The notes beneath the pieces are model-generated. The model saw only the letters and a list, made by a program, of their open reading frames with translations, was not told where the DNA came from and searched no databases. Below are positions 1 to 6,887 of a DNA stretch of 8,936 bases, piece after piece. Made by a program: the position numbers and the translations under genes. The number at the start of each line of letters is the position of its first letter. Position 1 is the stretch's first letter. Origin of the DNA: JAYFRC01 sp034926415 (GTDB taxonomy: Bacteria; Bacillota; Clostridia; Oscillospirales; Oscillospiraceae); NCBI GenBank assembly GCA_034926415.1, contig JAYFRC010000021.1:1-8936 (forward strand), in the 5' to 3' direction.

Positions 1-657
1 GGAGACAACTATTACAGCCTCGCTACCGGCAACGACGAGCAGGGATTCATACAGGGTCTGCTGTGCGCGGTGGCTTCCAAAGACGGTAAGGTCGGCATGA
101 TCTGCGGAACTGAGATGACCCCGACCCTCGACTGTGAGGCAGGTTTTTATCAGGGCATCGCATATGTAAATGAGAATCTCAGCAAAAACGTTACCTCCAA
201 GGTAACCTATCTCGGCAACTACACCGACACAAGTGCAGGTTATCAGACCGCCCAGTCTTTTATCGCAGAAGGCTATGACTGCATTACCACCGTCGCGGAC
301 AACGCTTCCAACGCAGTGCTTCAGGCCTGCGAGGAAAAGGGAGTCCTTTGCGTCGGCAACGGCATCGGTCAGAACGAAGTAGCCCCCACAACTCTGATTG
401 CAGGCGTTAAGAAAAACTGCCAAGGCCTGTATGAAGAATCCTTCAAGCAGTATCTGGACGGCACCCTGGCTTCTAAAGCGCCCGACGAAATCTTCGGCGT
501 CAACTACGACGTTGTCGGCATCGACGGTTTCTTTGACGCAGCTTCCTGCTACACCGACGATGAGATGCAGTTCATCAAAGACACCATCGAAAAGCTGAAG
601 AGCGGCGAGATCACCGTTGAAACCATGGCGCAGTACAAGGCAGACGGCAAGTCCTGA
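1..657 (+). CDS. BMP-family ABC transporter substrate-binding protein (3' part; 5' end outside window)
   Basis: The reading frame is open from base 1, so the gene runs off the left edge. The GTG at 70 is an internal valine, not a start. The visible 218 residues are the C-terminal part of a Bmp/PnrA-type binding protein, a family usually of about 340-370 residues. Family-typical stretches are GFIQGLLCAVASKDGKVGMI, followed by a 'GFYQGIAYVN' segment, then 'YLGNYTDTSAGYQTAQSFIAEGYD' split over a beta-alpha unit, and 'VADNASNAVLQACEEKGV', the usual second-lobe sugar-binding-protein-like fold. The end (EKLKSGEITVETMAQYKADGKS) is the normal BMP tail. It would be an extracytoplasmic lipoprotein delivering ligand to the permeases downstream. 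Characterised BMP proteins mostly bind purine nucleosides; the enamidase nearby suggests a different heterocycle, but that is inference. Isoleucine codons are almost all ATC or ATT (one ATA), unlike the ATA-rich permeases, which fits higher expression. Confidence 0.9.
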   Translation, partial: GDNYYSLATGNDEQGFIQGLLCAVASKDGKVGMICGTEMTPTLDCEAGFYQGIAYVNENLSKNVTSKVTYLGNYTDTSAGYQTAQSFIAEGYDCITTVADNASNAVLQACEEKGVLCVGNGIGQNEVAPTTLIAGVKKNCQGLYEESFKQYLDGTLASKAPDEIFGVNYDVVGIDGFFDAASCYTDDEMQFIKDTIEKLKSGEITVETMAQYKADGKS

Positions 658-835
658 TCTCTTTGCATTCAAATTTTTCATAGACCTTGCGTCCAAAAGT
701 CGCCTTCCCGCGGTCGTGTTTCTGCCGCGGGAAGGCGGAGCCCAATTTTCATACGGTTTTTGAAAATCCGTCTGAATCTCACCGGCGTTTTGCGGCCGCT
801 CCGGCAGCGTCAAAGATCTTTTCGGAGGAATAGAA
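658..835 (+). other. 178-bp intergenic region between binding protein and first permease
   Basis: No coding sequence is visible. Besides the stem at 701-737 there is a weaker AT-rich inverted repeat, ATTTTCA at 745-751 against TGAAAAT at 761-767. The ribosome binding site for the permease, GGAGGA at 824-829, ends 6 nt before its ATG. I see no convincing -35/-10 pair, so the permease genes are probably read from the upstream promoter past the hairpin, but an internal promoter cannot be excluded. Confidence 0.5.
701..737 (+). terminator. GC-rich hairpin after the binding-protein gene (partial terminator or mRNA-stabilising stem)
   Basis: A 13-bp perfect inverted repeat: CGCCTTCCCGCGG at 701-713 and its complement at 725-737, separated by an 11-nt loop. 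It lies 43 nt after the binding-protein stop codon. No run of T follows directly: the next bases are GAGCCCAATTTTC, so it is not a textbook intrinsic terminator. Such stems between a binding-protein gene and its permease genes commonly protect the upstream mRNA or attenuate read-through, giving more binding protein than membrane parts. That role is inferred from position. Confidence 0.6.
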
Positions 836-2251
836 ATGAATGAAGTAAAAACGAAAAACGCAATGGTGTTCATTAAAGCGCTCAACGGAGTCCGTGATCC
901 GGCATTCGCTCTGATTACCGCGATTGTCATCGTTGCAGTCATCATTGCGGCCATGGGATACGATCCGCTGAACGCCTATCGGGCCCTGTTTACAAGCTCA
1001 GTCTCTTCTCTTAGCGGCTGGGGCGAAACATTGCAGAAATCAACGCTCCTTATCTTTACGGCCCTAAGCTTTGCAATCGCGAAAAAATGCGGGATGATAA
1101 ATCTCGGCGCTTCGGGCCAGCTCTATATGGGCGGAATAGCCGGAATGCTGGTCGCGACGACGTTTGAAGGGCTATTTTCCCCAATACACATTATCCTCGT
1201 CCTGCTCGCCGGCATTGCAGCGGGAGCCGTCTTCGGGGCAATCGTGGCCCTTCTTAAAAATCTGTTCGGCGCCAGCGAAGTCGTCACTTCAATGATGCTC
1301 AACTACGTGGGCGATTTCTTCTGTACCTATCTTATCAGCGGACCAATGAGAGGCGCGGGAACCGATCTTGCACAGTCCGCTCCGGCTCTTGAATCCGCCC
1401 GGCTCCCCATACTGATAAGCGGCACGCGTCTGCACGCCGGCCTTCTGATAGCCATTGCCGCCATAATCCTTTACTACTTCCTTATGGAACACACAACGCG
1501 CGGCTATCAGATGAAAGTCGTCGGCATGAATCCTTCCGCCGGCGCGTACGCCGGCATGAAAATCAAAACCAACCAACTCATAGCCATGGCGATCGCCGGC
1601 GGGCTGGCCGGTCTCGGCGGCGCAATACAGGCGACCGTCATCAACGTCCGTCTGACTATCGACTGGGCCGGAAACTACGGATTCGACGGACTGGCTGTCG
1701 CATTTGTCGGCGGCATGGCTCCCATAGGCATCGCGGTTGCATCCGTGCTGTTCGGCATCCTGCTCAGCGGCGCGGACAAAATGCAGATGCTTGCGGGCGT
1801 TCCAAGTTCCGTAATCTATCTGTTTCAGGGCATCGTAATTCTGATTATTATTGGCCGCGAGCTGTTCGAAAAATTTGATATCAAGACACTTCGCGAAAAG
1901 CATATGGCAAAAATCCAGAACGAAAAGAATCTGTCGGCAGAAAAGATCATTATTCTAAACGACGCCTCCGACAGGATCCCCGGAAAATTTGTTCCATCGG
2001 AGGCGGAAAAGGCCGCCGCAAACGCGAACTACACCGCCAAGCAGATTTCCGCCGCCAAGGCGGTCGTCGCAAAGCTGCTCGCCGACAAGGAAGCCTATGA
2101 AAAAGCCGCCGCAAACGGCGACGAGGGCTCAATGATAATGGCAAAGCTCACCGCCAGGCAGGCCGATGATATTACAAAAGCCGCGGAGCGGATGATTTCC
2201 GAACGGGCGGCGTTTGAAAAAGCCTCGATCCAGAAAGGAGGGGAAGCTTAA
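836..2251 (+). CDS. BMP-type ABC transporter permease A (RbsC/YufP-like) with long C-terminal tail
   Basis: Integral membrane subunit of the importer (BPD_transp_2 family). The ATG at 836 follows a good Shine-Dalgarno (GGAGGA, 824-829). Hydrophobic segments lie around residues 23-41, 66-82, 93-110, 117-140, 145-168, 200-216, 247-267, 284-310 and 325-341. The cytoplasmic coupling loop is at about residues 221-241 (RGYQMKVVGMNPSAGAYAGM), where this family contacts the ATPase. The segment 'MINLGASGQLYMGG' at 87-100 is typical of YufP-like permeases. Family members usually end shortly after the last membrane helix, near 340-360 residues. This protein continues to 471 with a hydrophilic, Ala/Lys/Glu-rich tail predicted by eye to be helical or coiled coil. 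The stop codon overlaps the next start (TAATG), indicating translational coupling with permease B. Substrate is unproven. Confidence 0.92.
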   Translation: MNEVKTKNAMVFIKALNGVRDPAFALITAIVIVAVIIAAMGYDPLNAYRALFTSSVSSLSGWGETLQKSTLLIFTALSFAIAKKCGMINLGASGQLYMGGIAGMLVATTFEGLFSPIHIILVLLAGIAAGAVFGAIVALLKNLFGASEVVTSMMLNYVGDFFCTYLISGPMRGAGTDLAQSAPALESARLPILISGTRLHAGLLIAIAAIILYYFLMEHTTRGYQMKVVGMNPSAGAYAGMKIKTNQLIAMAIAGGLAGLGGAIQATVINVRLTIDWAGNYGFDGLAVAFVGGMAPIGIAVASVLFGILLSGADKMQMLAGVPSSVIYLFQGIVILIIIGRELFEKFDIKTLREKHMAKIQNEKNLSAEKIIILNDASDRIPGKFVPSEAEKAAANANYTAKQISAAKAVVAKLLADKEAYEKAAANGDEGSMIMAKLTARQADDITKAAERMISERAAFEKASIQKGGEA

Positions 2252-3153
2252 TGGAAGCTTTTCTTGGTTCTTTATTTCAATTGGCAATCCCTCTTCTGCT
2301 GTGCGCATGCGCGTATCTTTTTTCAGAAAAATCAGGCGTTGAGAACATCGGTCTTGAAGGACTTATGCTGATGGGCGCACTGTTCGGAGTACTCGGTTCC
2401 TACTGGACAGGATCCCCCTATGTGGGAGCTCTGCTGGCCATGGTCATGGCCATGCTTCTTTCGCTGCTGTTCGCATTCTTTACGATAACGCTGCACTCAA
2501 ACCAGATAGTTGCCGGCGTTGCGCTGAATCTGCTGGCCAACGGTATCACCATTTCTCTGAACCGTCTGTTTCTTACCCCGGCCAACGTAGTCCGTGTAAA
2601 CGGGTTCCAGAACATAGCCATACCGGGGCTCAGCCAGATTCCGGTCATCGGCAGCTTCTTTAATCAGACCAGCCTCGGCTACTTTGCTTACTTCATGGTC
2701 TTTGTCACATGGTTCGTATTCTATAAGACCGACATCGGCCTAAAGATTCGCTCTGTCGGCGACAACCCCACCGCATGCGACACCGTGGGAATAAATGTAA
2801 ACGCGCTGAGATATAAAACGGTCCTCTATACCGGAATTATGGCCGGTCTTGCAGGAGCTTTCATATCCACGGGGCAGCTTAGCGCCTTCTCCGAAAACAT
2901 GGTTTCCGGGCGCGGTTTCATAGCTTACGCGGCCGTTATCTTCGGAAACTACACGCCCATCGGCGTTTTCCGCGCCTGCATAATATTTGCCCTCGGCATG
3001 GCCGCGCAGTACCGATTCCAGGCACTTGAAACTCCCATCTCCTATTATTTCTGGATGATGCTCCCCTATCTTATCACCATCGTGGCGCTGTGCCTGAACC
3101 GCAAGAAATCCAACAAGCCTAAGTTCGGCGGCGTTCCCTACATCAAGAACTGA
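2251..3153 (+). CDS. BMP-type ABC transporter permease B (YufQ-like)
   Basis: Second membrane subunit, 300 residues, the usual length for YufQ-type permeases. The start ATG shares one base with the preceding stop codon and has a strong ribosome binding site (AAAGGAGG, 2234-2241) inside the end of permease A. The N-terminal motif 'SGVENIGLEGLMLMGALFG' (28-46) and the coupling segment 'GLKIRSVGDNPTACDTVGIN' (163-182) are hallmarks of this half of the BMP permease pair. Hydrophobic helices occur near 8-24, 36-52, 56-80, 85-104, 143-158, 190-208, 222-250 and 262-282. The C-terminus ends normally with a short basic tail, in contrast to permease A. It would form the heterodimeric channel with permease A. 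Confidence 0.93.
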   Translation: MEAFLGSLFQLAIPLLLCACAYLFSEKSGVENIGLEGLMLMGALFGVLGSYWTGSPYVGALLAMVMAMLLSLLFAFFTITLHSNQIVAGVALNLLANGITISLNRLFLTPANVVRVNGFQNIAIPGLSQIPVIGSFFNQTSLGYFAYFMVFVTWFVFYKTDIGLKIRSVGDNPTACDTVGINVNALRYKTVLYTGIMAGLAGAFISTGQLSAFSENMVSGRGFIAYAAVIFGNYTPIGVFRACIIFALGMAAQYRFQALETPISYYFWMMLPYLITIVALCLNRKKSNKPKFGGVPYIKN

Positions 3154-3169
3154 GAAAGGATGAAGCGAT

Positions 3170-4705
3170 ATGGCAAACGCATTGCTGCAAATGATCAATG
3201 TCTCCAAATATTTTGGAAGCGTTGCCGCAAATGTCGACGTTAACCTCACGGTCGAAGCCGGAGAGACACACGCGCTTCTCGGCGAAAACGGCGCCGGAAA
3301 GTCCACACTTATGAATATCCTGTACGGCCTGTACAAGCCCTCGTCGGGACATATCTATTACAACGGCAAGCTGCTCGACGTAAAGAGCCCCCAGGATGCG
3401 ATCGCCGTTGGAATCGGCATGGTGCATCAGCACTTTATGCTTGTGCCCGCGCTGACCGTGATAGAAAACGTCGTGCTCGGCATGAAGGAAAACAAGAAGA
3501 TGCTCGACCTTAAAAAGGCGGCGGCAGACTTTAAGGCCATGGCGGATTCCTACGGCATGCCCATCGACCCGTGGGCAAAGGTCTCGGACCTTGCCGTCGG
3601 CCAGCAGCAGCGAGTAGAGATTTTAAAGGCTCTATACCGCAAGGCAAATCTTCTGATTCTCGACGAACCCACGGCCGTTCTTACGCCGCAGGAAACCGAC
3701 TCTCTGTTTGTCGTCATGCGGAATCTTGTAAAGCAGGGACTGACCATAATCATGATCGGCCATAAAATGAACGAAATCATGGCGGTCTGCGACCGGTGCA
3801 CCATTCTGCGTCAGGGGCGCGTCATTTCGACCATACCCGTTCCCGAAATCAAAGACGTCAGCCAGCTGGCGGAGCTGATGGTCGGCCAGCATGTAGAGCT
3901 CAGCATGAACAAGTCGGACAAAGAACCCGGCAGCCCGGTCCTGAGCATTCAAAATATCTCCTATGCCGATCATCAGAAGGTGAATAAGCTTAAGAATATT
4001 TCATTTGATGTGCACGCTGGAGAAATAGTCGGCATCTGCGGCGTCGACGGAAACGGCCAGAGCGAGCTCGTCCGCTGCGTCACGGGGCTTCTGCACCCTA
4101 CTAGCGGAAGTATAAAAATCCGCGATACGGACGTCACCAATATGCCGACCGGGAAAATCATGAAGATGCGCGTGTCCCATATCCCCGAAGACCGTCACGA
4201 AATGGGAATGCTGATGGACATGAACCTCAACGACAACCTTATCCTCATGGCATTTGACCAGCCGCCATATTCCCGGCACGGAATCTTGAACTGCAGCTGG
4301 ATCAAAAAGCATAACGATGAGATTGTCAAAACCTACAACGTGAAGTCTCCCGATGTGTACGAGCGTGCCGGAAACCTTTCGGGCGGCAACCAGCAGAAGC
4401 TTGTGGTCGGCCGTGAAATTGACCGAAACCCCGACCTTCTTATCGCCATGCATCCGGACCGCGGCCTCGATATAGGCGCTACAAAGTTCATCCAGCAGCG
4501 CCTGCTCGACCAGCGCGAGCGCGGCACGGCCGTGCTCCTGGTCTCCACGGAGCTTGACGAGATAATGGATATGTCAGACAGAATAGTCGTTATAAACGGC
4601 GGCGAGGTCGTCGGCATAGTGAATCAGAAAGACGCCACCCGCGAACAGCTCGGACTTATGATGACAGGCGTAAGAAGCGTGACTTCTCAATCGGACGCCG
4701 GCTGA
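3170..4705 (+). CDS. BMP-type ABC transporter ATP-binding protein, two fused ATPase domains (YufO/RbsA-like)
   Basis: 511 residues, normal for the double-domain sugar/nucleoside ATPases. The ATG at 3170 follows GAAAGGA (3154-3160), 16 nt after permease B. Domain 1 (about 6-245) is complete: Walker A GENGAGKST at 38-46, Q-loop Gln87, signature LAVGQQQ at 141-147, Walker B LLILDE at 161-166 and switch His198. Domain 2 (about 257-500) has a degenerate Walker A (GVDGNGQSEL at 291-300, lacking the Gly-Lys-Ser/Thr), an intact signature LSGGNQQ at 403-409, and a Walker B region LLIAMHPDRGLD at 423-434 without the catalytic Glu. The degenerate Walker A is normal for the family; His at the Glu position and Asp in place of the usual Thr of 'PTRGLD' are less usual. 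It powers uptake through the two permeases. The 3' end overlaps the convergent LysR gene by 19 bp. Confidence 0.94.
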   Translation: MANALLQMINVSKYFGSVAANVDVNLTVEAGETHALLGENGAGKSTLMNILYGLYKPSSGHIYYNGKLLDVKSPQDAIAVGIGMVHQHFMLVPALTVIENVVLGMKENKKMLDLKKAAADFKAMADSYGMPIDPWAKVSDLAVGQQQRVEILKALYRKANLLILDEPTAVLTPQETDSLFVVMRNLVKQGLTIIMIGHKMNEIMAVCDRCTILRQGRVISTIPVPEIKDVSQLAELMVGQHVELSMNKSDKEPGSPVLSIQNISYADHQKVNKLKNISFDVHAGEIVGICGVDGNGQSELVRCVTGLLHPTSGSIKIRDTDVTNMPTGKIMKMRVSHIPEDRHEMGMLMDMNLNDNLILMAFDQPPYSRHGILNCSWIKKHNDEIVKTYNVKSPDVYERAGNLSGGNQQKLVVGREIDRNPDLLIAMHPDRGLDIGATKFIQQRLLDQRERGTAVLLVSTELDEIMDMSDRIVVINGGEVVGIVNQKDATREQLGLMMTGVRSVTSQSDAG

Positions 4706-5607
4706 GCCGCGTCCTTTCCGAGTATTTCCACAAACATCTGTGCGGCAGGAGAAAGGCGCCTGTCCTTCCTTGAAATCAGCGCCATGCGGGTATTCAGCGT
4801 CTGCCCGCTTATACGCACCACAATCATGTTTTTGTTTCCCAGGTGGAGAAATGACGATGTACGCGGAAACAGGGCTACTCCGATCCCATGCGCGGCCCAG
4901 CTCGCGGAGGACAGCAGATCGTTGTTCTGGCATATGACCGTGGGATATATGTTTTCCGCGCGGAACTGTACCATCAGCTGTTGATAATACCGTCTGTGAA
5001 AGATCAGAGGTTTGTCCGCAAGCTCCTTAAGCGATATCTCCTCGCGTCCCGCGGCAAAGTTCATAAAAAACGGCGTTCCGGCCGCAACGAACGGATCCAC
5101 CTGGGATTCTCCGAGCGCCGTATCCCAAAACGGATAATTCTGGAACAGGTCGTGATTGTACGGCTCGCGGATCAGCCCTATATCACAGGTGCCGTCGTTG
5201 AGCCAATCCATTATCTGTCCGCTGGTTCCTTCCCATAGCTGAAAATTGACGTCGGGATGCTCGCGCAGAAGCTCCGACGCCTTGGCTGGGATGATACGGA
5301 CGCAGGCCGACGTGATTACGCCGATATTCACCGTTCCGCGCATTCGCTTCCCAAGGCTCTGCACCTCTTCGCCCGCCGCTTCGGTAAGCTGAAGTATCTG
5401 TTCCGCCTTTTTCTGAAGCAGTTTTCCAGCAGGAGTGATTATAAGGTTTCTCTTGTCCCGGCAAAAAAGCTCCAGGCCCAGTTCTTCCTCAAGCAGATGC
5501 AGCTGCATGCTGATAGGCGGCTGAGACAGCCCGAGTTCCTGCGCCGCCGTGCTTATATGCCCCGTATTGGCGATGGCAAGGAAATATTCAAGTTGTTTTA
5601 ATGTCAT
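4687..5607 (-). CDS. LysR-type transcriptional regulator
   Basis: 306 residues, standard length. The ATG (complement of 5605-5607) has a ribosome binding site GGAGAGGA on the minus strand (complement of 5616-5623), 8 nt away. The N-terminal winged helix-turn-helix is clear at residues 1-60: TLKQLEYFLAIANTGHISTA, then AAQELGLSQPPISMQLHLLEEELGLELF in two halves, then the 'ITPAGK' wing at about 57-62. A linker helix (about 63-88) and a periplasmic-binding-protein-like effector domain from about 91 (GTVNIGVIT) to about 295 follow. It reads away from the enamidase operon across 76 bp, the classic layout for a LysR protein that controls the divergent operon and itself. The effector is unknown; a pathway intermediate of the heterocycle is likely by analogy. 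Its end lies inside the ATPase gene on the opposite strand, so it may affect or be affected by antisense transcription. Confidence 0.93.
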   Translation of the reverse strand: MTLKQLEYFLAIANTGHISTAAQELGLSQPPISMQLHLLEEELGLELFCRDKRNLIITPAGKLLQKKAEQILQLTEAAGEEVQSLGKRMRGTVNIGVITSACVRIIPAKASELLREHPDVNFQLWEGTSGQIMDWLNDGTCDIGLIREPYNHDLFQNYPFWDTALGESQVDPFVAAGTPFFMNFAAGREEISLKELADKPLIFHRRYYQQLMVQFRAENIYPTVICQNNDLLSSASWAAHGIGVALFPRTSSFLHLGNKNMIVVRISGQTLNTRMALISRKDRRLSPAAQMFVEILGKDAAQPASD

Positions 5608-5683
5608 ATCAATTATCCTCTCCGCACTTTTACGTGCCGTTTTTATATTTAGACATCATTATTAAGAAAGGTCGCGAATACCC
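5608..5683. promoter_or_regulatory. Divergent control region between lysR-type gene and enamidase operon
   Basis: 76 bp, markedly more AT-rich than the genes around it. On the + strand there is a possible -10 element TATATT at 5644-5649 without a recognisable -35, as expected for an activator-dependent promoter. The ribosome binding site for the enamidase gene is probably AAAGG at 5667-5671, 12 nt before the ATG, a rather long spacing. On the minus strand GGAGAGGA serves the regulator gene. A small dyad is at 5624-5637. Promoter assignment is tentative. Confidence 0.5.
5624..5637. promoter_or_regulatory. Candidate operator dyad GCAC-N6-GTGC
   Basis: The inverted repeat GCAC TTTTAC GTGC lies just upstream of the possible -10 at 5644 and 17 nt from the regulator start codon. 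LysR proteins bind interrupted dyads in such divergent regions. The arms are only 4 bp, so chance is possible. Confidence 0.3.
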
Positions 5684-6841
5684 ATGAGCAAACTGCTTAT
5701 CAAAAACATCGGCAAAATCGTTTCAGGCGACATAAGCAACCCGGTTCTGCCAGGCACTGAAATTCTGATTGAGGACGCCAAGATTTCAGCCGTCGGCAGC
5801 GGTGAGCTTGAAGGAGCCAACCCCGATGCAAAAGTCATAGACGCAGCCCGCACTACCGTGACTCCCGGACTCTTCGATTCCCACTGCCACGTTTCCGCGG
5901 GCGACTATGGGCATCGTCAGAAACAGGTGGGGTTTATCGAATCCGCCCTTCACGGCGGCGTAACCACCGTGATATCCGCCGGAGAATGCCATTTCCCGGG
6001 CCGTCCGAAGGATCCTGCCGGCACAAAAGCCCTGGCAATTCTCGCCAGCAAGTCCTTCTACAACGCGCCCCCGGCCGGCGTCAAGGTGCACGGCGGAGCG
6101 CTGATTCTCGAAAAAGGGCTTAAGGAGGAGGATTTCAAGGAGCTCTCCGAGCAAGGCGTGTGGCTCGTGGGCGAAATAGGCCTCGGCAGCGTGAACAAAC
6201 CGGAAGACGCCGCGCCCATGGTCGAATGGGCTCACAAATACGGATTCAAGGTCCAGATGCACACCGGCGGTACCTCGATACCCGGCAGCTCCACTGTAAC
6301 GGCAGGCGACGTCATAGCCACAAAGCCCGACGTGGTCTCGCACATCAACGGCGGCCCCACCGCCATTTCCCTTGAGGAAGTGGACAAGATCATGGACACA
6401 ACGCCATTCGCAATGGAGATCGTCCAGTGCGGCAACCCTAAGGTCGCTGACTATGTTGCAAAGCGCGCGTCTGAAAAAGGACAGCTCGGACGCATCATTT
6501 ACGGAAACGACTCCCCCTCCGGCAGCGGCATAATGGCGCTCGGAATCCTGAGGAATATGTGCCTGACCGCTTCCGTATCGGGCATAGCTCCCGAGCTCAC
6601 AGTCTGCTTCGCCTCCGGAAACACCGCCAAGGTTTACGGGCTTAACACCGGAGTCATCGCTCCCGGAAAGGAAGCGGACCTGATTATCATGGACGCTCCC
6701 ATGGGCTCCGTCGCCGACGACGCGATGGGCGCGATAGCCTGCGGCGACATCCCGGGAATCGGCGCTGTTATAATCAACGGCGAGGTCAAGGTCAAGAAGA
6801 GCCGCAACACCCCGCCCTGCAAAACGCAGCCTGTTTTCTGA
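5684..6841 (+). CDS. ena: Enamidase (6-oxo-1,4,5,6-tetrahydronicotinate amidohydrolase), amidohydrolase superfamily
   Basis: 385 residues. From memory, the sequence matches Eubacterium barkeri enamidase along nearly its whole length, including the N-terminus MSKxxIKNIGKIVSGDI, which fixes the start at 5684. That enzyme opens the ring of 1,4,5,6-tetrahydro-6-oxonicotinate by hydrolysis to 2-formylglutarate and ammonia, in the cytoplasm. Visible features: a small N-terminal beta domain (1-60) rejoined at 320-375; the metal-binding HxH motif His67/His69 in TPGLFDSHCH; Glu164 in LVGEIGLGS, a likely bridging metal ligand; His193 (QMHTGG); His220 (VSHINGG); and Asp276 (YGNDSPSG), the expected catalytic base. 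All expected residues are present, so it should be active. It is first in the operon and opposite the LysR gene; the DUF1185 gene follows after 46 nt without a terminator. A paralogue acting on another cyclic enamide or imide is the main alternative. Confidence 0.85.
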   Translation: MSKLLIKNIGKIVSGDISNPVLPGTEILIEDAKISAVGSGELEGANPDAKVIDAARTTVTPGLFDSHCHVSAGDYGHRQKQVGFIESALHGGVTTVISAGECHFPGRPKDPAGTKALAILASKSFYNAPPAGVKVHGGALILEKGLKEEDFKELSEQGVWLVGEIGLGSVNKPEDAAPMVEWAHKYGFKVQMHTGGTSIPGSSTVTAGDVIATKPDVVSHINGGPTAISLEEVDKIMDTTPFAMEIVQCGNPKVADYVAKRASEKGQLGRIIYGNDSPSGSGIMALGILRNMCLTASVSGIAPELTVCFASGNTAKVYGLNTGVIAPGKEADLIIMDAPMGSVADDAMGAIACGDIPGIGAVIINGEVKVKKSRNTPPCKTQPVF

Positions 6842-6887
6842 TATATCTTTTCAATACATCTGACAAATTATTTTGGAGGTAATTATC

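Noticed and set aside
70..72. GTG as the start of the binding-protein gene
   Set aside because: The frame is open and clearly BMP-like from base 1; the GTG encodes an internal valine.
1289..1903. 204-residue reading frame on the minus strand
   Set aside because: It lies wholly within permease A, whose family motifs are unambiguous; the reverse frame has no recognisable family and is rich in His, Asp and Cys as expected for a shadow frame.
2437..2454. Inverted and direct repeat of CATGGC-type words
   Set aside because: It falls in permease B codons for a Met/Ala-rich membrane helix (LLAMVMAMLL) and needs no other explanation.
2740..3336. 198-residue minus-strand frame crossing permease B and the ATPase start
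   Set aside because: It runs antisense to two well-supported genes and shows no domain pattern.
5786..6343. 185-residue minus-strand frame inside ena
   Set aside because: Shadow of the amidohydrolase gene, with no motif of its own.
5684..6841. Dihydropyrimidinase, hydantoinase or adenine deaminase
   Set aside because: The shared superfamily HxH motif allows these, but the N-terminal KNIGKIVSGDI and the HTGGTS, SHINGGPTAIS and GNDSPSG segments fit enamidase much better.
6873..6887. TTG start giving a 200-residue DUF1185 protein
   Set aside because: The TTG overlaps the GGAGGT ribosome binding site that is correctly spaced for the ATG at 6888.
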